From Streptomyces luomodiensis (GTDB lineage Bacteria > Actinomycetota > Actinomycetes > Streptomycetales > Streptomycetaceae): a DNA stretch of 64,000 nt. Position 1 is the first letter of the stretch; each line of letters begins with the position of its first letter. Positions 25,550-35,276 of this stretch are shown here, in pieces. The position numbers and the translations under genes were made by a program. The stretch spans positions 1,798,001-1,862,000 of the forward strand of contig NZ_CP117522.1 in assembly GCF_031679605.1 (NCBI RefSeq), in the 5' to 3' direction. The notes beneath the pieces were generated by a model. That model did not search any database, was not told where the DNA came from, and was given only the letters and a program-made list of their open reading frames with translations.

Positions 25550-26458
25550 TCAGTGGCCGGCCGCCACTTCGTCGAGGAACAGGTGGTTGCGCTCCAGCAC
25601 CGTGAGCAGGTTCCGCAGCAGCGGGGAATCGTCGTCCTCCCGCCACGCCAGGTCGAGCCGGACGCTCAGCGCGTCCTCGATCGTCTTGCACCGCACGCCC
25701 TCGCGGGGTGCGGAGCGGATGGAGTCGGGCAGGACGGCGATGCCGAGGCCGGCGGCGACCAGCGCGAGGGCGGCGGAGGTCTCGGTGACCTCATAGGCGG
25801 GGCGCGGATAGAAGCCGGCCGCCAGGCAGCCGCGGACCACGGTGTCGTTGACGACGGAGCCGAGTGCGGCGCCGTACATGACGAAGTCCTCGTGCCGCAG
25901 CTGCTCGACGCGGACGGTGTCCGCCTCGGCGAGCCGGTGCTGCTCGGGGACGGCCACGACCAGGGCCTCGGTGGCGACGGCGCGGTGTGCGATGCCTTCC
26001 TGGCGGACCGGGGGCCGCAGCACGCCGACGTCCAGGCGGCGCTCGATCAGCCCCGCCTCCTGTGCGGGCGTGAGCATCTCGGTGTGCACCTCCAGCATCA
26101 CGTGTGGCATCTCGCGCTTCACCAGCCGTGCGAGCGCGGGGAGTTGCCGGTAGGAGGCGGAGCCGGTCAGGCCGATCCGCAGCACGCCTTCCGCCCCCGA
26201 GGCGAAGCGCGCCACGCGGGCGACCGCCTCGTCGACGGCCTTGAGGATCCGCTCCGCATCGGTGCGGAACACCTCACCGGCGCCGGTCAGCGCGACCTGC
26301 CGGGTGGTCCGGCTGAACAGCTCCACGCCCAGTTCGGTCTCCAGCCGGCGGATCGCCTGGGAGAGCGGGGGCTGGGCCATGTGCAGCCGTTCCGCGGCCT
26401 TGCCGAAATGCCGGGTCTCGGCGACGGCCGCGAAATACCGCAGGTGCCTGAATTCCAT
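25550..26458 (-). CDS. LysR-family regulator of benzoate genes (BenM/CatM type)
   Basis: The 302-residue protein starts MEFRHLRYFAAVAETRHFGKAAERLHMAQPPLSQAIRRLE, a classical LysR helix-turn-helix, followed by an effector domain with two periplasmic-binding-like subdomains. The opening sequence and divergence from benA resemble BenM/CatM/ClcR-type activators that sense benzoate or muconate. A 7-13-7 dyad in the shared promoter region is a plausible binding site. Confidence 0.87.
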   Translation of the reverse strand: MEFRHLRYFAAVAETRHFGKAAERLHMAQPPLSQAIRRLETELGVELFSRTTRQVALTGAGEVFRTDAERILKAVDEAVARVARFASGAEGVLRIGLTGSASYRQLPALARLVKREMPHVMLEVHTEMLTPAQEAGLIERRLDVGVLRPPVRQEGIAHRAVATEALVVAVPEQHRLAEADTVRVEQLRHEDFVMYGAALGSVVNDTVVRGCLAAGFYPRPAYEVTETSAALALVAAGLGIAVLPDSIRSAPREGVRCKTIEDALSVRLDLAWREDDDSPLLRNLLTVLERNHLFLDEVAAGH

Positions 26459-26544
26459 CCGGCGCCCCTTTCGTGGCTCCGGGGCCCTCGATTACGCCAC
26501 AGCGTAGGAGCGCCTCACATACGACACAAATACCTGGTGCCACT

Positions 26545-26571
26545 TTATTGAGACGCCGCGCATATCAATAA
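26545..26571. promoter_or_regulatory. LysR-type dyad between lysR and benA
   Basis: TTATTGA at 26545-26551 and TCAATAA at 26565-26571 are perfect inverted arms separated by 13 nt, within the divergent gap 26459-26709. It is a strong AT-rich dyad in a GC-rich region. Confidence 0.6.
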
Positions 26572-26709
26572 CCCCCTGGGTCAACCCTGGGCACATGCCC
26601 GGGGCCGACTCTTCACTCGGCTGTCATGGTGCTGCAAAGCGGCCGTAATACGCCGTCGCCGACCGGATCGCCCGGCCGGCGGGACACGGATCAGCGGAGG
26701 AACGGGACC

Positions 26710-28062
26710 ATGGCCGAGGCTTTCAGCCGTGCGCGGACCATCCTCGACGGCGCCCTCGTGGAGGACCCGGACACCGGCACATACCGGGTCCGGCGGAGTG
26801 TCTTCACCGACGAGGAGCTCTTCGAGCTGGAGATGAAGCACATCTTCGAGGGCAATTGGGTCTATCTCGCGCACGAGAGCCAGATCCCGGAGGCCGGTGA
26901 CTACTTCACCACCCATATCGGCCGCCAGCCCGTCGTGATCTCCCGCGACAAGCAGGGGGAACTGCACTGTCTGATCAACGCGTGCAGTCACCGGGGCGCG
27001 ATGCTGTGCCGCCGAAAGACCGACCACCGCACCACCTTCACCTGCCCGTTCCACGGCTGGACGTTCAGCAACAGCGGACGGCTGCTGAAGGTGAAGGACC
27101 CGCGGGATGCCGGTTATCCCGAGCAGTTCAACAAGGACGGCTCCCACGACCTGACGAAGGTCGCCCGCTTCGAGAACTACCGCGGTTTCCTCTTCGGCAG
27201 CCTCAACCCGGACGTCAAGCCGCTGACGGAACACCTGGGGGACGCGGCCGTCGTCATCGACATGATCGTCGACCAGTCCCCGGAGGGCCTTGAGGTGCTG
27301 CGCGGCTCCTCCACCTACCAGTACGACGGCAACTGGAAGCTCCAGGCGGAGAACGGCGCCGACGGCTACCACGTCTCCGCCACCCACTGGAACTACGCCG
27401 CCACCCAGGCCCGCCGCACCTCCGGCGAGTCCAAGAACGACACCAAGACGATGGACGCGGGCGGCTGGTCCAAGCAGCAGGGCGGCTTCTACTCCTTCGA
27501 CCACGGCCATCTGCTGCTGTGGACCAAGTGGCTGGACCCGGCCAACCGGCCCCTGCACAGCAGGCGTGCGGAACTGGCGGAGCAGGTCGGGCCCGAGCGC
27601 GCCGACTGGATGATCGGCGTCTCCCGGAACCTGTGCCTGTACCCCAATCTGTACCTGATGGACCAGTTCAGCTCGCAGATCCGGCACTTCCGGCCGATCT
27701 CCGTCGACAGGACAGAGGTCACCATCTACTGCATCGCCCCCAAGGGCGAGCCCGCCGAGGCCCGCGCCCAGCGCATCCGGCAGTACGAGGACTTCTTCAA
27801 CGCCACCGGCATGGCCACCCCGGACGACCTGGAGGAGTTCCGCTCCTGCCAGAAGACGTACCTGGCCACCGCCGCTCCCTGGAACGACCTCAGCCGTGGC
27901 GCCGTGCACCGGATCGAGGGCCCGGACGAGGCCGCCAAGAAGATCGGCATCAACCCGGTCGCCAGTGGGGTGCGCACCGAGGACGAGGGCCTCTACCCCA
28001 TCCAGCACGGCTACTGGCTCGACACCCTGCGCAAGGCCCTGGACCTGGAGGCGGCGAAGTGA
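26710..28062 (+). CDS. benA: benzoate 1,2-dioxygenase large (alpha) subunit
   Basis: The 450-residue Rieske oxygenase alpha subunit has Rieske ligands NACSHRG (C/H) and CPFHGWTF (C/H) near residues 96-118. Catalytic-domain iron ligands lie around [13 protein letters not shown], and the C-terminal half is typical of BenA. With BenB and BenC it converts benzoate to the cis-1,2-diol carboxylate. ATG 26710 follows a GGAGG-containing region (GCGGAGGAACGGGACC). It is the first gene of benABCD, each junction overlapping by 4 nt (GTGA). Confidence 0.92.
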   Translation: MAEAFSRARTILDGALVEDPDTGTYRVRRSVFTDEELFELEMKHIFEGNWVYLAHESQIPEAGDYFTTHIGRQPVVISRDKQGELHCLINACSHRGAMLCRRKTDHRTTFTCPFHGWTFSNSGRLLKVKDPRDAGYPEQFNKDGSHDLTKVARFENYRGFLFGSLNPDVKPLTEHLGDAAVVIDMIVDQSPEGLEVLRGSSTYQYDGNWKLQAENGADGYHVSATHWNYAATQARRTSGESKNDTKTMDAGGWSKQQGGFYSFDHGHLLLWTKWLDPANRPLHSRRAELAEQVGPERADWMIGVSRNLCLYPNLYLMDQFSSQIRHFRPISVDRTEVTIYCIAPKGEPAEARAQRIRQYEDFFNATGMATPDDLEEFRSCQKTYLATAAPWNDLSRGAVHRIEGPDEAAKKIGINPVASGVRTEDEGLYPIQHGYWLDTLRKALDLEAAK

Positions 28063-28565
28063 CCACGGCGACCGGCGAGACCACCCTCGAGGACATCCGG
28101 CGGTTCCTCTACCGCGAGGCCCGCCACCTCGACGACCGCGAGTTCGAGAAGTGGCTGGAGTGCTACCACCCGGACGCCGAGTTCTGGATGCCGGCCTGGG
28201 CCGACGACGACGAGCTGACCCGCGACCCGCGGCGCGAGATCTCGCTGATCTACTACCCGAGCCGGGCCGGTCTGGAGGACCGCGTCTTCCGCATCCGCAC
28301 CGACCGCTCCAGCGCCACCAGCCTGCCCGAGCCGCGCACCGGCCACAACATCACCAACGTCGAGATCACCGGCCGGGACGGCGACCTGCTGCACGTGCGG
28401 TTCAACTGGTTCACCCTCTCCTACCGCTACCAGACCACCGACACCTACTTCGGCACCTCGTACTGCACGCTCGACCTCTCCGGACCCGAGCCCCTGATCC
28501 GGCGGAAGAAGGTGGTGCTGAAGAACGACTACGTGCACCACGTCGTGGACGTCTACCACCTGTGA
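28059..28565 (+). CDS. benB: benzoate 1,2-dioxygenase small (beta) subunit
   Basis: The 168-residue ring-hydroxylating dioxygenase beta subunit has a SnoaL-like fold: [53 protein letters not shown] and [20 protein letters not shown]. The GTG start overlaps the benA stop. It stabilises the alpha3-beta3 oxygenase. No oddities were seen. Confidence 0.92.
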   Translation: MTTATGETTLEDIRRFLYREARHLDDREFEKWLECYHPDAEFWMPAWADDDELTRDPRREISLIYYPSRAGLEDRVFRIRTDRSSATSLPEPRTGHNITNVEITGRDGDLLHVRFNWFTLSYRYQTTDTYFGTSYCTLDLSGPEPLIRRKKVVLKNDYVHHVVDVYHL

Positions 28566-29635
28566 ACCAGCCGCCCAGCACCCCTCCCGAAATGAGCACC
28601 AGCATGTCCTTCCAGGTCGCCCTGAACTTCGAGGACGGCATCACCCGGTTCATCGACTGCCGCCCGGACGAGACCGTCGCCGAAGCCTCCTACAAGGCCC
28701 GTATCAACATCCCCCTCGACTGCCGCGACGGCGCCTGCGGCACCTGCAAGTCGCTGTGCGAGTCGGGCCGTTACGACGGCGGCGACTACATCGACGAGGC
28801 GCTGTCCGACGACGAGGCGGCGGCCGGCTACTGCCTCCCCTGCCAGATGACCCCGCACAGCGACCTCGTGCTGCGCATCCCCTCCTCCTCGGCCGCCGCG
28901 AAGACCGGCGCGGCGACGCACACCGCCACCGTCACCGACATCCGGCGGCATTCGGCCGGCACCGTCGAGTTCGCCCTGGAGGTGGACGACCGCGACGCGC
29001 TGGACTTCCTCCCCGGCCAGTACGTCAACGTGGCCGTCCCCGGGACCGACCAGGCCCGCTCGTACTCCTTCAGCTCCGGCCCGGACCAGCGGCAGATCTC
29101 CTTCCTGGTGCGGACCGTGCCGGGCGGCGCGATGTCCGAGTACCTCGGCGAGCGGGCCCGGCCCGGCGACCGCGTCGAGTTCACCGGCCCCATGGGCAGC
29201 TTCTATCTGCGCGAGATCACCCGCCCCGCCCTGCTGCTGGCGGGCGGCACCGGGCTGGCGCCGCTGCTGTCGATGCTGGAGGGGCTGACCCGCAAGCCCC
29301 CCGCGCACCCGGTCCACCTGCTCTACGGCGTCACCACCGACCAGGACCTGGTCCACCTGGACACCCTGGAGGACTACGCGGAGGTCATCCCCGGCTTCAC
29401 CTTCGACCACTGTGTCGCCGACGCCGCCAGCACCGCCCGCAACAAGGGCTTCGTCACCGGCCTGATGGACGCCTCCACCCTGCACGACGGCGATGTGGAC
29501 GTCTACCTGTGCGGCCCGCCCGCCATGGTCGAGGCGGTGCGCGGCCACATCGCGTCCCTCGGCGTGACCCCGGCGAGCTTCCACTACGAGAAGTTCACCC
29601 CGGCCCTCGCGCGCGAGACCGCGGAGGCGGCGTGA
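28562..29635 (+). CDS. benC: benzoate 1,2-dioxygenase reductase
   Basis: This is an electron-transfer component with an N-terminal plant-type [2Fe-2S] ferredoxin (CRDGACGTCKSLCES, fourth Cys in GYCLPC), then FAD-binding RSYSFSSGP and NAD-binding LLAGGTGLAPLLSMLE. The chain passes electrons from NADH to the oxygenase. GTG 28562 is annotated because it overlaps the benB stop like every other junction of this operon; ATG 28604 (MSFQVALNFEDG) matches the usual BenC N-terminus and would give 343 residues. Confidence 0.9.
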   Translation: MNQPPSTPPEMSTSMSFQVALNFEDGITRFIDCRPDETVAEASYKARINIPLDCRDGACGTCKSLCESGRYDGGDYIDEALSDDEAAAGYCLPCQMTPHSDLVLRIPSSSAAAKTGAATHTATVTDIRRHSAGTVEFALEVDDRDALDFLPGQYVNVAVPGTDQARSYSFSSGPDQRQISFLVRTVPGGAMSEYLGERARPGDRVEFTGPMGSFYLREITRPALLLAGGTGLAPLLSMLEGLTRKPPAHPVHLLYGVTTDQDLVHLDTLEDYAEVIPGFTFDHCVADAASTARNKGFVTGLMDASTLHDGDVDVYLCGPPAMVEAVRGHIASLGVTPASFHYEKFTPALARETAEAA

Positions 29636-30396
29636 GCGCGCACCCCGGCCGGTTCGCCAGCAGGAGAGTCGTGGTCACCGGTGCGGCCCAGGGCATCGGG
29701 CTGGCCGTGGCCCGGCGGCTGGCGGCCGAGTCCGCCGAGCTGGTCCTGGTGGACCGCTCCGAGCTGGTGCGGGAGGCCGCCATCGAGCTGAAGGCCGAGG
29801 CGGTCACGGCCGACCTGGAGACGTACTCCGGGGCCGCGAGCGCCCTCGGCCCGCACCGCCGGGTGGACGTCCTGGTCAACACCGTGGGCGGCGCCATCAA
29901 CTTCAAGCCGTTCACCGCGTTCACGGCCGAGCAGATCCAGGCGGAGGTGAACCGCTCCCTGATGCCCACCCTGTGGTGCTGCCGCGCGGTGCTGCCCGCG
30001 ATGGTCGAACAGGGCCACGGCACGATCGTCAACGTGTCCTCGGCGGCCACCAGAGGCATCCACCGCATCCCCTACTCGGCCGCCAAGGGGGGCGTCAACG
30101 CGCTCACCGCCTCGCTCGCCCTCGAGTACGCCGACGCCGGCATCCGCGTCGTCGCCACCGCGCCCGGCGGCACCCAGGCGCCCCCGCGCCGCATCTCCCG
30201 CGGCACACCGGAGCGCCGCACCGAGCGGGAGGAGGCGTGGTTCCAGGCCCATATCGACCAGACGCTCGCCTCCTCCCCGATGGGACGCTACGGCACCCTG
30301 GAGGAACAGGCCGCGGCCATCTGCTTCCTCGCCTCCGACGAAGCCTCGTACATCACCGGCACCGTGCTGCCGGTCGCCGGTGGTGATCTCGGATGA
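29632..30396 (+). CDS. benD: benzoate diol dehydrogenase (1,6-dihydroxycyclohexa-2,4-diene-1-carboxylate dehydrogenase)
   Basis: The 254-residue SDR has the cofactor motif VVTGAAQGIGLAVARRL, an LVNTVGGA NAG-like segment, catalytic VNVSSAA Ser and YSAAKGG (Tyr/Lys). The C-terminal region ITGTVLPVAGGDLG is typical of BenD/XylL. It oxidises and decarboxylates the diol to catechol. The GTG start overlaps benC. No catechol-cleaving genes follow, so catechol must be processed elsewhere in the genome. Confidence 0.9.
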   Translation: MSAHPGRFASRRVVVTGAAQGIGLAVARRLAAESAELVLVDRSELVREAAIELKAEAVTADLETYSGAASALGPHRRVDVLVNTVGGAINFKPFTAFTAEQIQAEVNRSLMPTLWCCRAVLPAMVEQGHGTIVNVSSAATRGIHRIPYSAAKGGVNALTASLALEYADAGIRVVATAPGGTQAPPRRISRGTPERRTEREEAWFQAHIDQTLASSPMGRYGTLEEQAAAICFLASDEASYITGTVLPVAGGDLG

Positions 30397-30426
30397 CCGG
30401 GGTCCACGGTGTTAGCGTGCTGGTCC

Positions 30427-33180
30427 ATGAACGACCGCGACGACCGCGCTGAGCTGCGGCGACACCTCATCGGGCGGGTCGCCGAGAGCGCCGCGCTGAC
30501 CCGCGCGGTCGACGCCGTCCGCGCCGGCCGGCCCGCCGTCCTGCTCGTCGAGGGCCCGGCGGGCATCGGCAAGACCGCCCTGGTCGACCATGTGCTCGCC
30601 ACCCGGGAGACCTGCGCAACGGTGCGGGTCGCGGGCGTCTCCTGGGAGTCGGACCTGCCGCTGGGCGTCGCACGGCAGCTGCTGCGCGCCGGCGCCCAGC
30701 GGTCCGTCCTGGAGGCGGCGGACCTGCTCCACGGCCGGTGGACCGCCGACCAGGAAGACGCCCCCCTCCTGGTGGTCGTGGACGACGCGCACTGGGCCGA
30801 TGTGGAGAGCCTGCGCGCGATCCGCTCCGCGCTGCGCCGGATGACCAACCAGCGCGTCCTGGTCGTGCTCGTCGCCCGGGACGAGGTGCACCAGACGGCG
30901 GAACCGCACGCGGACACCCCGCTGCCGGTGCTGCGCACGCTGGAGTTCCTGGACGGCTGCCGCGACGACGCGGTGCGCCCCGGCCCGCTGACCCCCGAGG
31001 ACGTCAGGACCCTCGCGCACGACGCCCGTGGCCTCGCCCTGGATCTGCCCGCCGCCCGCCACCTGTGCCGCCACACCCGGGGCAACCCCCGCCACATCCG
31101 GCAGCTGCTGACCGAGATCCCGCCGGAGACGTGGCAGGACTGGCGGCCCGAGCTGCCCGCCCCGGCCCGGTACACCTCGGCCGTCCAGCACCGCCTCACC
31201 CGCTGCGGCCCGGCCGCCCGAGCGCTGGTGGAGGCGTGCGCCATCCTGGACGACGACGCCCCGCTCGCCGAGGCCGCCGCACTGGCGGACATCGCCGATC
31301 CGCTGCCCGCGGTGGACGAGGCCCGCGCCGCCGGACTGCTGGTCGCGGGCGTCGAACCCGGCCGTATGCTGCTCTCCTTCGCCCACCCGCTGACCCGGGC
31401 GGCCGTGCTGACCGGGATCGGCCTCGCCCGCCGCGCCGACCTGCACCGCAGCGCCGCGGCGAGCACCGAGGACCGCGGCCGCCGGCTGGCGCACCGGGTC
31501 GCCGCCACCCCCTCGGCCGACGCGGCCCTCGCCGAGGAACTCGACCGGCACGCCACCGAACGGGCCCGAGCCGGTGAGTGGGCGGCCGTGGCCGACACCC
31601 TGGTCCTCGCCAGCCGGCTCAGCCCCGGCCGGGCCGCCCGCGAGGACCGGCTGCTGCGCGCGGTGGACGCCATGATCGGTGCCGGGGACGTCCCCCAGGC
31701 CACCGTCTTCGCCGGGCAGCTGGAGAGCTTCCACGCCGGCACGCTGCGCGAAGTCGTGCTCGGCTACCTGGCGATCATGCGGGGCCGCCCGGCGGAGGCC
31801 GACGCGTTCCTGACCCGCGCCTGGCGGAGTTGCGACCCGAAGCTCCAACCGGACCTGATGGCCAGGATCTGCCAGCGCCGGGTGCTGCACGCACTGGGCC
31901 GCTGGGACGGAGCCGACCTGGTGACCTGGGCCCGGCGGGCCGTGGAGGTGGCCGATCCCACCGATCCCTCGGCCATCGAGTCGGAAGCCGTCCTGGGCCT
32001 CGGACTCGCGGGGTCGGGCCGCTACGAGGAGGCGGTGGCGGCCTACGAGGCGGTCGCCGCCCGGCTGCCCGGAGGCGCCCAGCCGCAGCGGTTCCACCTG
32101 GGCCGGGGCTGGGTCGACCTCGCCCTGGACGCCCCGGAGGCCGCCCGCCGCCGACTGGAGGCCGCCGTCCCCACCGGCTACCGGATGGGCTCCACCCGTA
32201 TCTCGCTGTGGGCGCAGGGCTTGCTGGCCCGCACCCAGTTCGCCCTCGGCACCTGGCCGGAGGCCCTGGAGACGGTGCAGCGGGCCGCCGCCCGGCTCGC
32301 CGAGGTGCGCATCGAATTCGTCCGCCCGCTGGTGCACTGGACCGCGGCCCAGATCCACGCGCTGCGCGGGGACTGGGACGCGGCCGACCGGCACCTCAAC
32401 GCCGGCGCCGCCGCCCCGCACCAGTACGAGGTGATGCTGGTGCCGTCCTGTCTGGCCCGCGCCCAGGTCGCCGAGGCACGCGGCGACTACCCACGGGTCC
32501 TGGAGGCGCTGTCCCCCATCGTCCACTTGCCCTCCCGCGCCTCGATCGACGAACCGGGCTTCTGGCCCTGGCAGGACGTCTACGCCAACGCCCTGGTGAT
32601 GACCGGCCGCCTGGAGGAGGCCGACGCGTTCCTCGCCCCGTACGAGGAGCTGGCCGCCCGCCGCGGCCACCGCTCCACCCAGGCCCGCCTGGGGCTGGTC
32701 CGCGGCAGGCTCACCGGGGCGCTCGGCGACATCGACACCGCCCGCACCCGGTTCGAGCAGGCCCTCGCCCACCTGGAGTCCCTGCCGCTCCCCTACGACC
32801 GCGCCCGGGTGAACTTCTCCTACGGCCAGACCCTGCGCCGGGCCGGTAAACGCCGCGAGGCCGACACCGTGCTGACCAACGCCCGCGACACCTACGTCAC
32901 CCTCGGCGCCCGCACCTACGTCGCACGCTGCGACCGGGAGATCCAGGCCGGCGGCGTCCACACCGCCCGCGTCACCCCGGGCCTGTCCCACCTCACACCC
33001 CAGGAACGGGCCGTCGCCCGGCTGGTGGCGGCGGGGGCAACCAACAAGCAGACCGCGCTGGAGTTGTACATCTCCGTCAAGACGGTGCAGTACCACCTCA
33101 CCCATGTCTACTCCAAGCTCGGCGTCCACTCGCGCAGCGAACTGGCGGCGCGCTTCAAGGAGCCGCCCCAAGGCGCTTGA
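30427..33180 (+). CDS. LAL-type (large ATP-binding LuxR) transcriptional regulator
   Basis: The 917-residue regulator has an N-terminal AAA/STAND ATPase with Walker A VEGPAGIGKTALVDH and Walker B LLVVVDDAHWAD. A long TPR-like helical middle and a C-terminal LuxR helix-turn-helix follow (LTPQERAVARLVAAGATNKQTALEL ... KTVQYHLTHVYSKLG, in the last ~60 residues). ATG 30427 lies 30 nt after benD with no clear ribosome binding site. Position after benABCD suggests it controls benzoate or catechol genes alongside the LysR protein; such LAL partners of ben genes are known in actinobacteria. Confidence 0.85.
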   Translation: MNDRDDRAELRRHLIGRVAESAALTRAVDAVRAGRPAVLLVEGPAGIGKTALVDHVLATRETCATVRVAGVSWESDLPLGVARQLLRAGAQRSVLEAADLLHGRWTADQEDAPLLVVVDDAHWADVESLRAIRSALRRMTNQRVLVVLVARDEVHQTAEPHADTPLPVLRTLEFLDGCRDDAVRPGPLTPEDVRTLAHDARGLALDLPAARHLCRHTRGNPRHIRQLLTEIPPETWQDWRPELPAPARYTSAVQHRLTRCGPAARALVEACAILDDDAPLAEAAALADIADPLPAVDEARAAGLLVAGVEPGRMLLSFAHPLTRAAVLTGIGLARRADLHRSAAASTEDRGRRLAHRVAATPSADAALAEELDRHATERARAGEWAAVADTLVLASRLSPGRAAREDRLLRAVDAMIGAGDVPQATVFAGQLESFHAGTLREVVLGYLAIMRGRPAEADAFLTRAWRSCDPKLQPDLMARICQRRVLHALGRWDGADLVTWARRAVEVADPTDPSAIESEAVLGLGLAGSGRYEEAVAAYEAVAARLPGGAQPQRFHLGRGWVDLALDAPEAARRRLEAAVPTGYRMGSTRISLWAQGLLARTQFALGTWPEALETVQRAAARLAEVRIEFVRPLVHWTAAQIHALRGDWDAADRHLNAGAAAPHQYEVMLVPSCLARAQVAEARGDYPRVLEALSPIVHLPSRASIDEPGFWPWQDVYANALVMTGRLEEADAFLAPYEELAARRGHRSTQARLGLVRGRLTGALGDIDTARTRFEQALAHLESLPLPYDRARVNFSYGQTLRRAGKRREADTVLTNARDTYVTLGARTYVARCDREIQAGGVHTARVTPGLSHLTPQERAVARLVAAGATNKQTALELYISVKTVQYHLTHVYSKLGVHSRSELAARFKEPPQGA

Positions 33181-33274
33181 CCCGGTGTCCGGTTGCTGGC
33201 ACCTCGCGGTCGGCCACCGGTAACTGCTGGTCGTCCCGCGCCCCGTTCGGAGCGCGCGTATTTTTTTCTGGCTC

Positions 33275-33304
33275 TTGACAAAAATCGGCGCTGGTTCGCA
33301 TGCT
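33275..33304 (+). promoter_or_regulatory. promoter upstream of the GH43-like gene
   Basis: TTGACA and CATGCT are 18 nt apart, preceded by GGCTC and followed 7 nt later by the ATG of a Cys-rich small ORF. This geometry is identical to the promoter/leader arrangement at 12716-12753. Confidence 0.45.
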
Positions 33305-33311
33305 GTGCGGC

Positions 33312-33410
33312 ATGCCCTCTCAGGACGGCCTCTGCCACGCATCATGCGGGCACCCGAAGAGTTCGCACGCGAACTGCCGCGCCACCACGGCCGCGGCGCG
33401 ATGTCGCTGA
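33312..33410 (+). CDS. candidate Cys-rich leader peptide upstream of the GH43-like gene
   Basis: The 32-codon ORF has four Cys (DGLCHASCG near the start and HANCRATTAAARCR at the end). The ending resembles the HVDLCRTHAALCR ending of the leader at 35166. The ATG is 7 nt from a -10 element, implying a leaderless transcript. It lies in the 425-bp gap 33181-33605, whose remainder (33411-33590) is pyrimidine-rich and holds no other feature. The call rests on pattern and position only. Confidence 0.45.
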   Translation: MPSQDGLCHASCGHPKSSHANCRATTAAARCR

Positions 33411-33605
33411 CGCGTGGGTAAGACACCGCGGAAGCTCCTGGGGGACGACCCCGTCGTTCCCTGATCTCCCTTCCCCTTCCCTCCCCTCTCCTCCCCTCGA
33501 CTCTTCTCTCACACCACCCTGCGCGGGCGCGGCCGTCCGGCGGACACGCCGGGGCCGTCGCTCGGCATGGACGCGCGCCCGCCACGACGAAGAAGGACAT
33601 GACTG

Positions 33606-34955
33606 ATGACCAGATCCGAGAACCCCTCGCCCATCGGCAGACGGACGTTGCTGGCCGGAGTCGCCGCCGGCTCCCTGGGAGTGGCGGCGGGACTGCCCGC
33701 GACCGCTGCCCAGGCCGCGCCGGTCGAGGCCGCGCCGAAGCGGCGTTACCCGTCCAACTGGCCCGCACTCGAGCCCTACGGCCTCGCGGACACCCGGCTG
33801 GACCTGTGGCCGCGCGAGGACAACTCCTTCGTCCTCCCCCTCGAGTTGCGCCCCCGTGACAAGGAGCGCGGCCAGGTCTGGATGCGGGACACCTACGTCA
33901 ACTGCTTCGTCGTGGACGGCCGCCCGCTCTACGTCGCCACGGGCACCACCCGCGTCCCCGGACTGGAGGTGGCCGGCCCGTGGAACGACGGCATCTTCGT
34001 CTGGGTGGCCCGGTCCCTGCGGGGGCCGTGGCGGCTGGCCGACACGACCCGCATCCGGCCCGGCGCCGAGCGGGGCAAGGTGTGGTCGCCCGAGTTCGTC
34101 GGCGAGAACCGGCCCGGACGCACGGTCGTCGCGCCGTGGCAGGAGTACTGGTACGACGACCAGTTCGGCAAGCGCGGCCAGGCCTGGGCCCCGGAGGTGC
34201 ACTACTTCCGCGGCAAGTGGTACATCGTGGCGTGCATGGGCGACCACTCCCAGAAGGTGGGCTCGTTCCTGCTGGTGAGCGACGGCGGGGTGGAGGGCCC
34301 GTACCGGCTCATCGAGGGCAACCTCGAAAAGCCCTTCGGTGAATCGTTCATCGGGGGACCGGCTTTCATCAAACCCGGCGCCTACTACCACATCGACGGC
34401 AGCCTCTACACCGAGGATGACGACGCGTGGCTGGTGCTGCACAACAACCTGTACGCGAAGTTCCGGCCCGACATGGAGGACATCGTCCCGGCGACGAACC
34501 TCCCGGCGTTCCAGCAGACGCCCTACTCGCCCGAGCCGTATCTCGAAGGCGCGTACGTGTTCAAGTACGGGGGCAAGTACTACCTCGTCCAAGCCGCGTG
34601 GAACAGAACGTCCGTCAACCCCGACGGCACCACGCGATACGCGTACGACACGGCCGGCACCGGCCGTGTGCAGTACCAGTACGACGCCGTCGTCGCCGTC
34701 TCGGACCACTTCGAGGGCCCGTACTCCCAGCGGTGGACCGCGGGGGTCGGCGCCGGCCACAACAACTTCTTCGAGGATCACGACGGCCGGCTGTGGGGGA
34801 CGTTCTTCCGCAACCCCAACGTCGGCTACTGGTCCGACGCGTCGCGCCTGGCCGACGCCGCCGTGCCCGGTGTCGTACGGCTGGAGTGGACCGGCCCGAA
34901 GGGCAATCGCCTGTACGTCCAGCGCCGTAACCGCGGGCATGCGATCGGCGGTTGA
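33606..34955 (+). CDS. Tat-exported GH43-like five-bladed propeller protein
   Basis: This 449-residue protein has a twin-arginine signal (IGRRTLLAGVAAGSLGVAAG, about residues 11-30). It then has glycosyl hydrolase family 43-like blades: WAPEVHYFRGKWYIVACMG, GSFLLVSDGGVEGPYRL, HIDGSLYTEDDDAWLVLH, LEGAYVFKYGGKYYLVQAAW and GHNNFFEDHDGRLWG. GH43 enzymes remove arabinose or xylose from plant polysaccharides, but the substrate here is unknown. ATG 33606 has GAAGGAC about 8 nt upstream. Its neighbour downstream is a flavin monooxygenase with a similar upstream promoter, an unusual setting for a GH43 protein. Confidence 0.75.
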   Translation: MTRSENPSPIGRRTLLAGVAAGSLGVAAGLPATAAQAAPVEAAPKRRYPSNWPALEPYGLADTRLDLWPREDNSFVLPLELRPRDKERGQVWMRDTYVNCFVVDGRPLYVATGTTRVPGLEVAGPWNDGIFVWVARSLRGPWRLADTTRIRPGAERGKVWSPEFVGENRPGRTVVAPWQEYWYDDQFGKRGQAWAPEVHYFRGKWYIVACMGDHSQKVGSFLLVSDGGVEGPYRLIEGNLEKPFGESFIGGPAFIKPGAYYHIDGSLYTEDDDAWLVLHNNLYAKFRPDMEDIVPATNLPAFQQTPYSPEPYLEGAYVFKYGGKYYLVQAAWNRTSVNPDGTTRYAYDTAGTGRVQYQYDAVVAVSDHFEGPYSQRWTAGVGAGHNNFFEDHDGRLWGTFFRNPNVGYWSDASRLADAAVPGVVRLEWTGPKGNRLYVQRRNRGHAIGG

Positions 34956-34967
34956 CCACCCGTGCGA

Positions 34968-35000
34968 CGGCCGGTTCTCCCTGCACGGGGGAACCGGCCG
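34968..35000 (+). terminator. terminator after the GH43-like gene
   Basis: CGGCCGGTTC and GAACCGGCCG form a perfect 10-bp stem with an inner CCC/GGG, starting 13 nt after the stop codon. Confidence 0.75.
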
Positions 35001-35021
35001 CCGCCGTCTCGGCACCGGCGG

Positions 35022-35051
35022 CTCTTGACAGTGCCGCCACCCGCCACATAC
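35022..35051 (+). promoter_or_regulatory. promoter for the flavin monooxygenase transcript
   Basis: TTGACA and TACGTT are separated by 18 nt, and GGCTCTTGACA is identical to the element at 33270. It lies in the 484-bp gap 34956-35439, which also holds a terminator and a leader peptide. Confidence 0.5.
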
Positions 35052-35165
35052 GTTCACGCCACACCCATCAGGAGCGGCCGAGAGACCTGGCTCGTCGACG
35101 CCGCGGCAACGAGGTGTCGCGATCCGCGGCGGTGCCGGGTGTGAACACCAGGACCGATGGGAGTC

Positions 35166-35276
35166 ATGGTGAGGGCATCGCGCGTCAGGCTGGTGCGAAC
35201 CGCGGTTCCGCTGCCGGTCTGGACGAAGCGTCGGCACGTGGACCTGTGCCGCACCCACGCGGCGCTCTGTCGCTGA
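35166..35276 (+). CDS. sulfur-metabolism leader peptide upstream of the LLM monooxygenase
   Basis: This is a 36-codon ORF whose C-terminus KRRHVDLCRTHAALCR fits the actinobacterial sulfur leader pattern (HVDLCR...ALC). It lies 163 nt upstream of the monooxygenase. It predicts regulation by cysteine or sulfur status and supports a sulfonate or organosulfur substrate for the enzyme downstream. Confidence 0.6.
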   Translation: MVRASRVRLVRTAVPLPVWTKRRHVDLCRTHAALCR

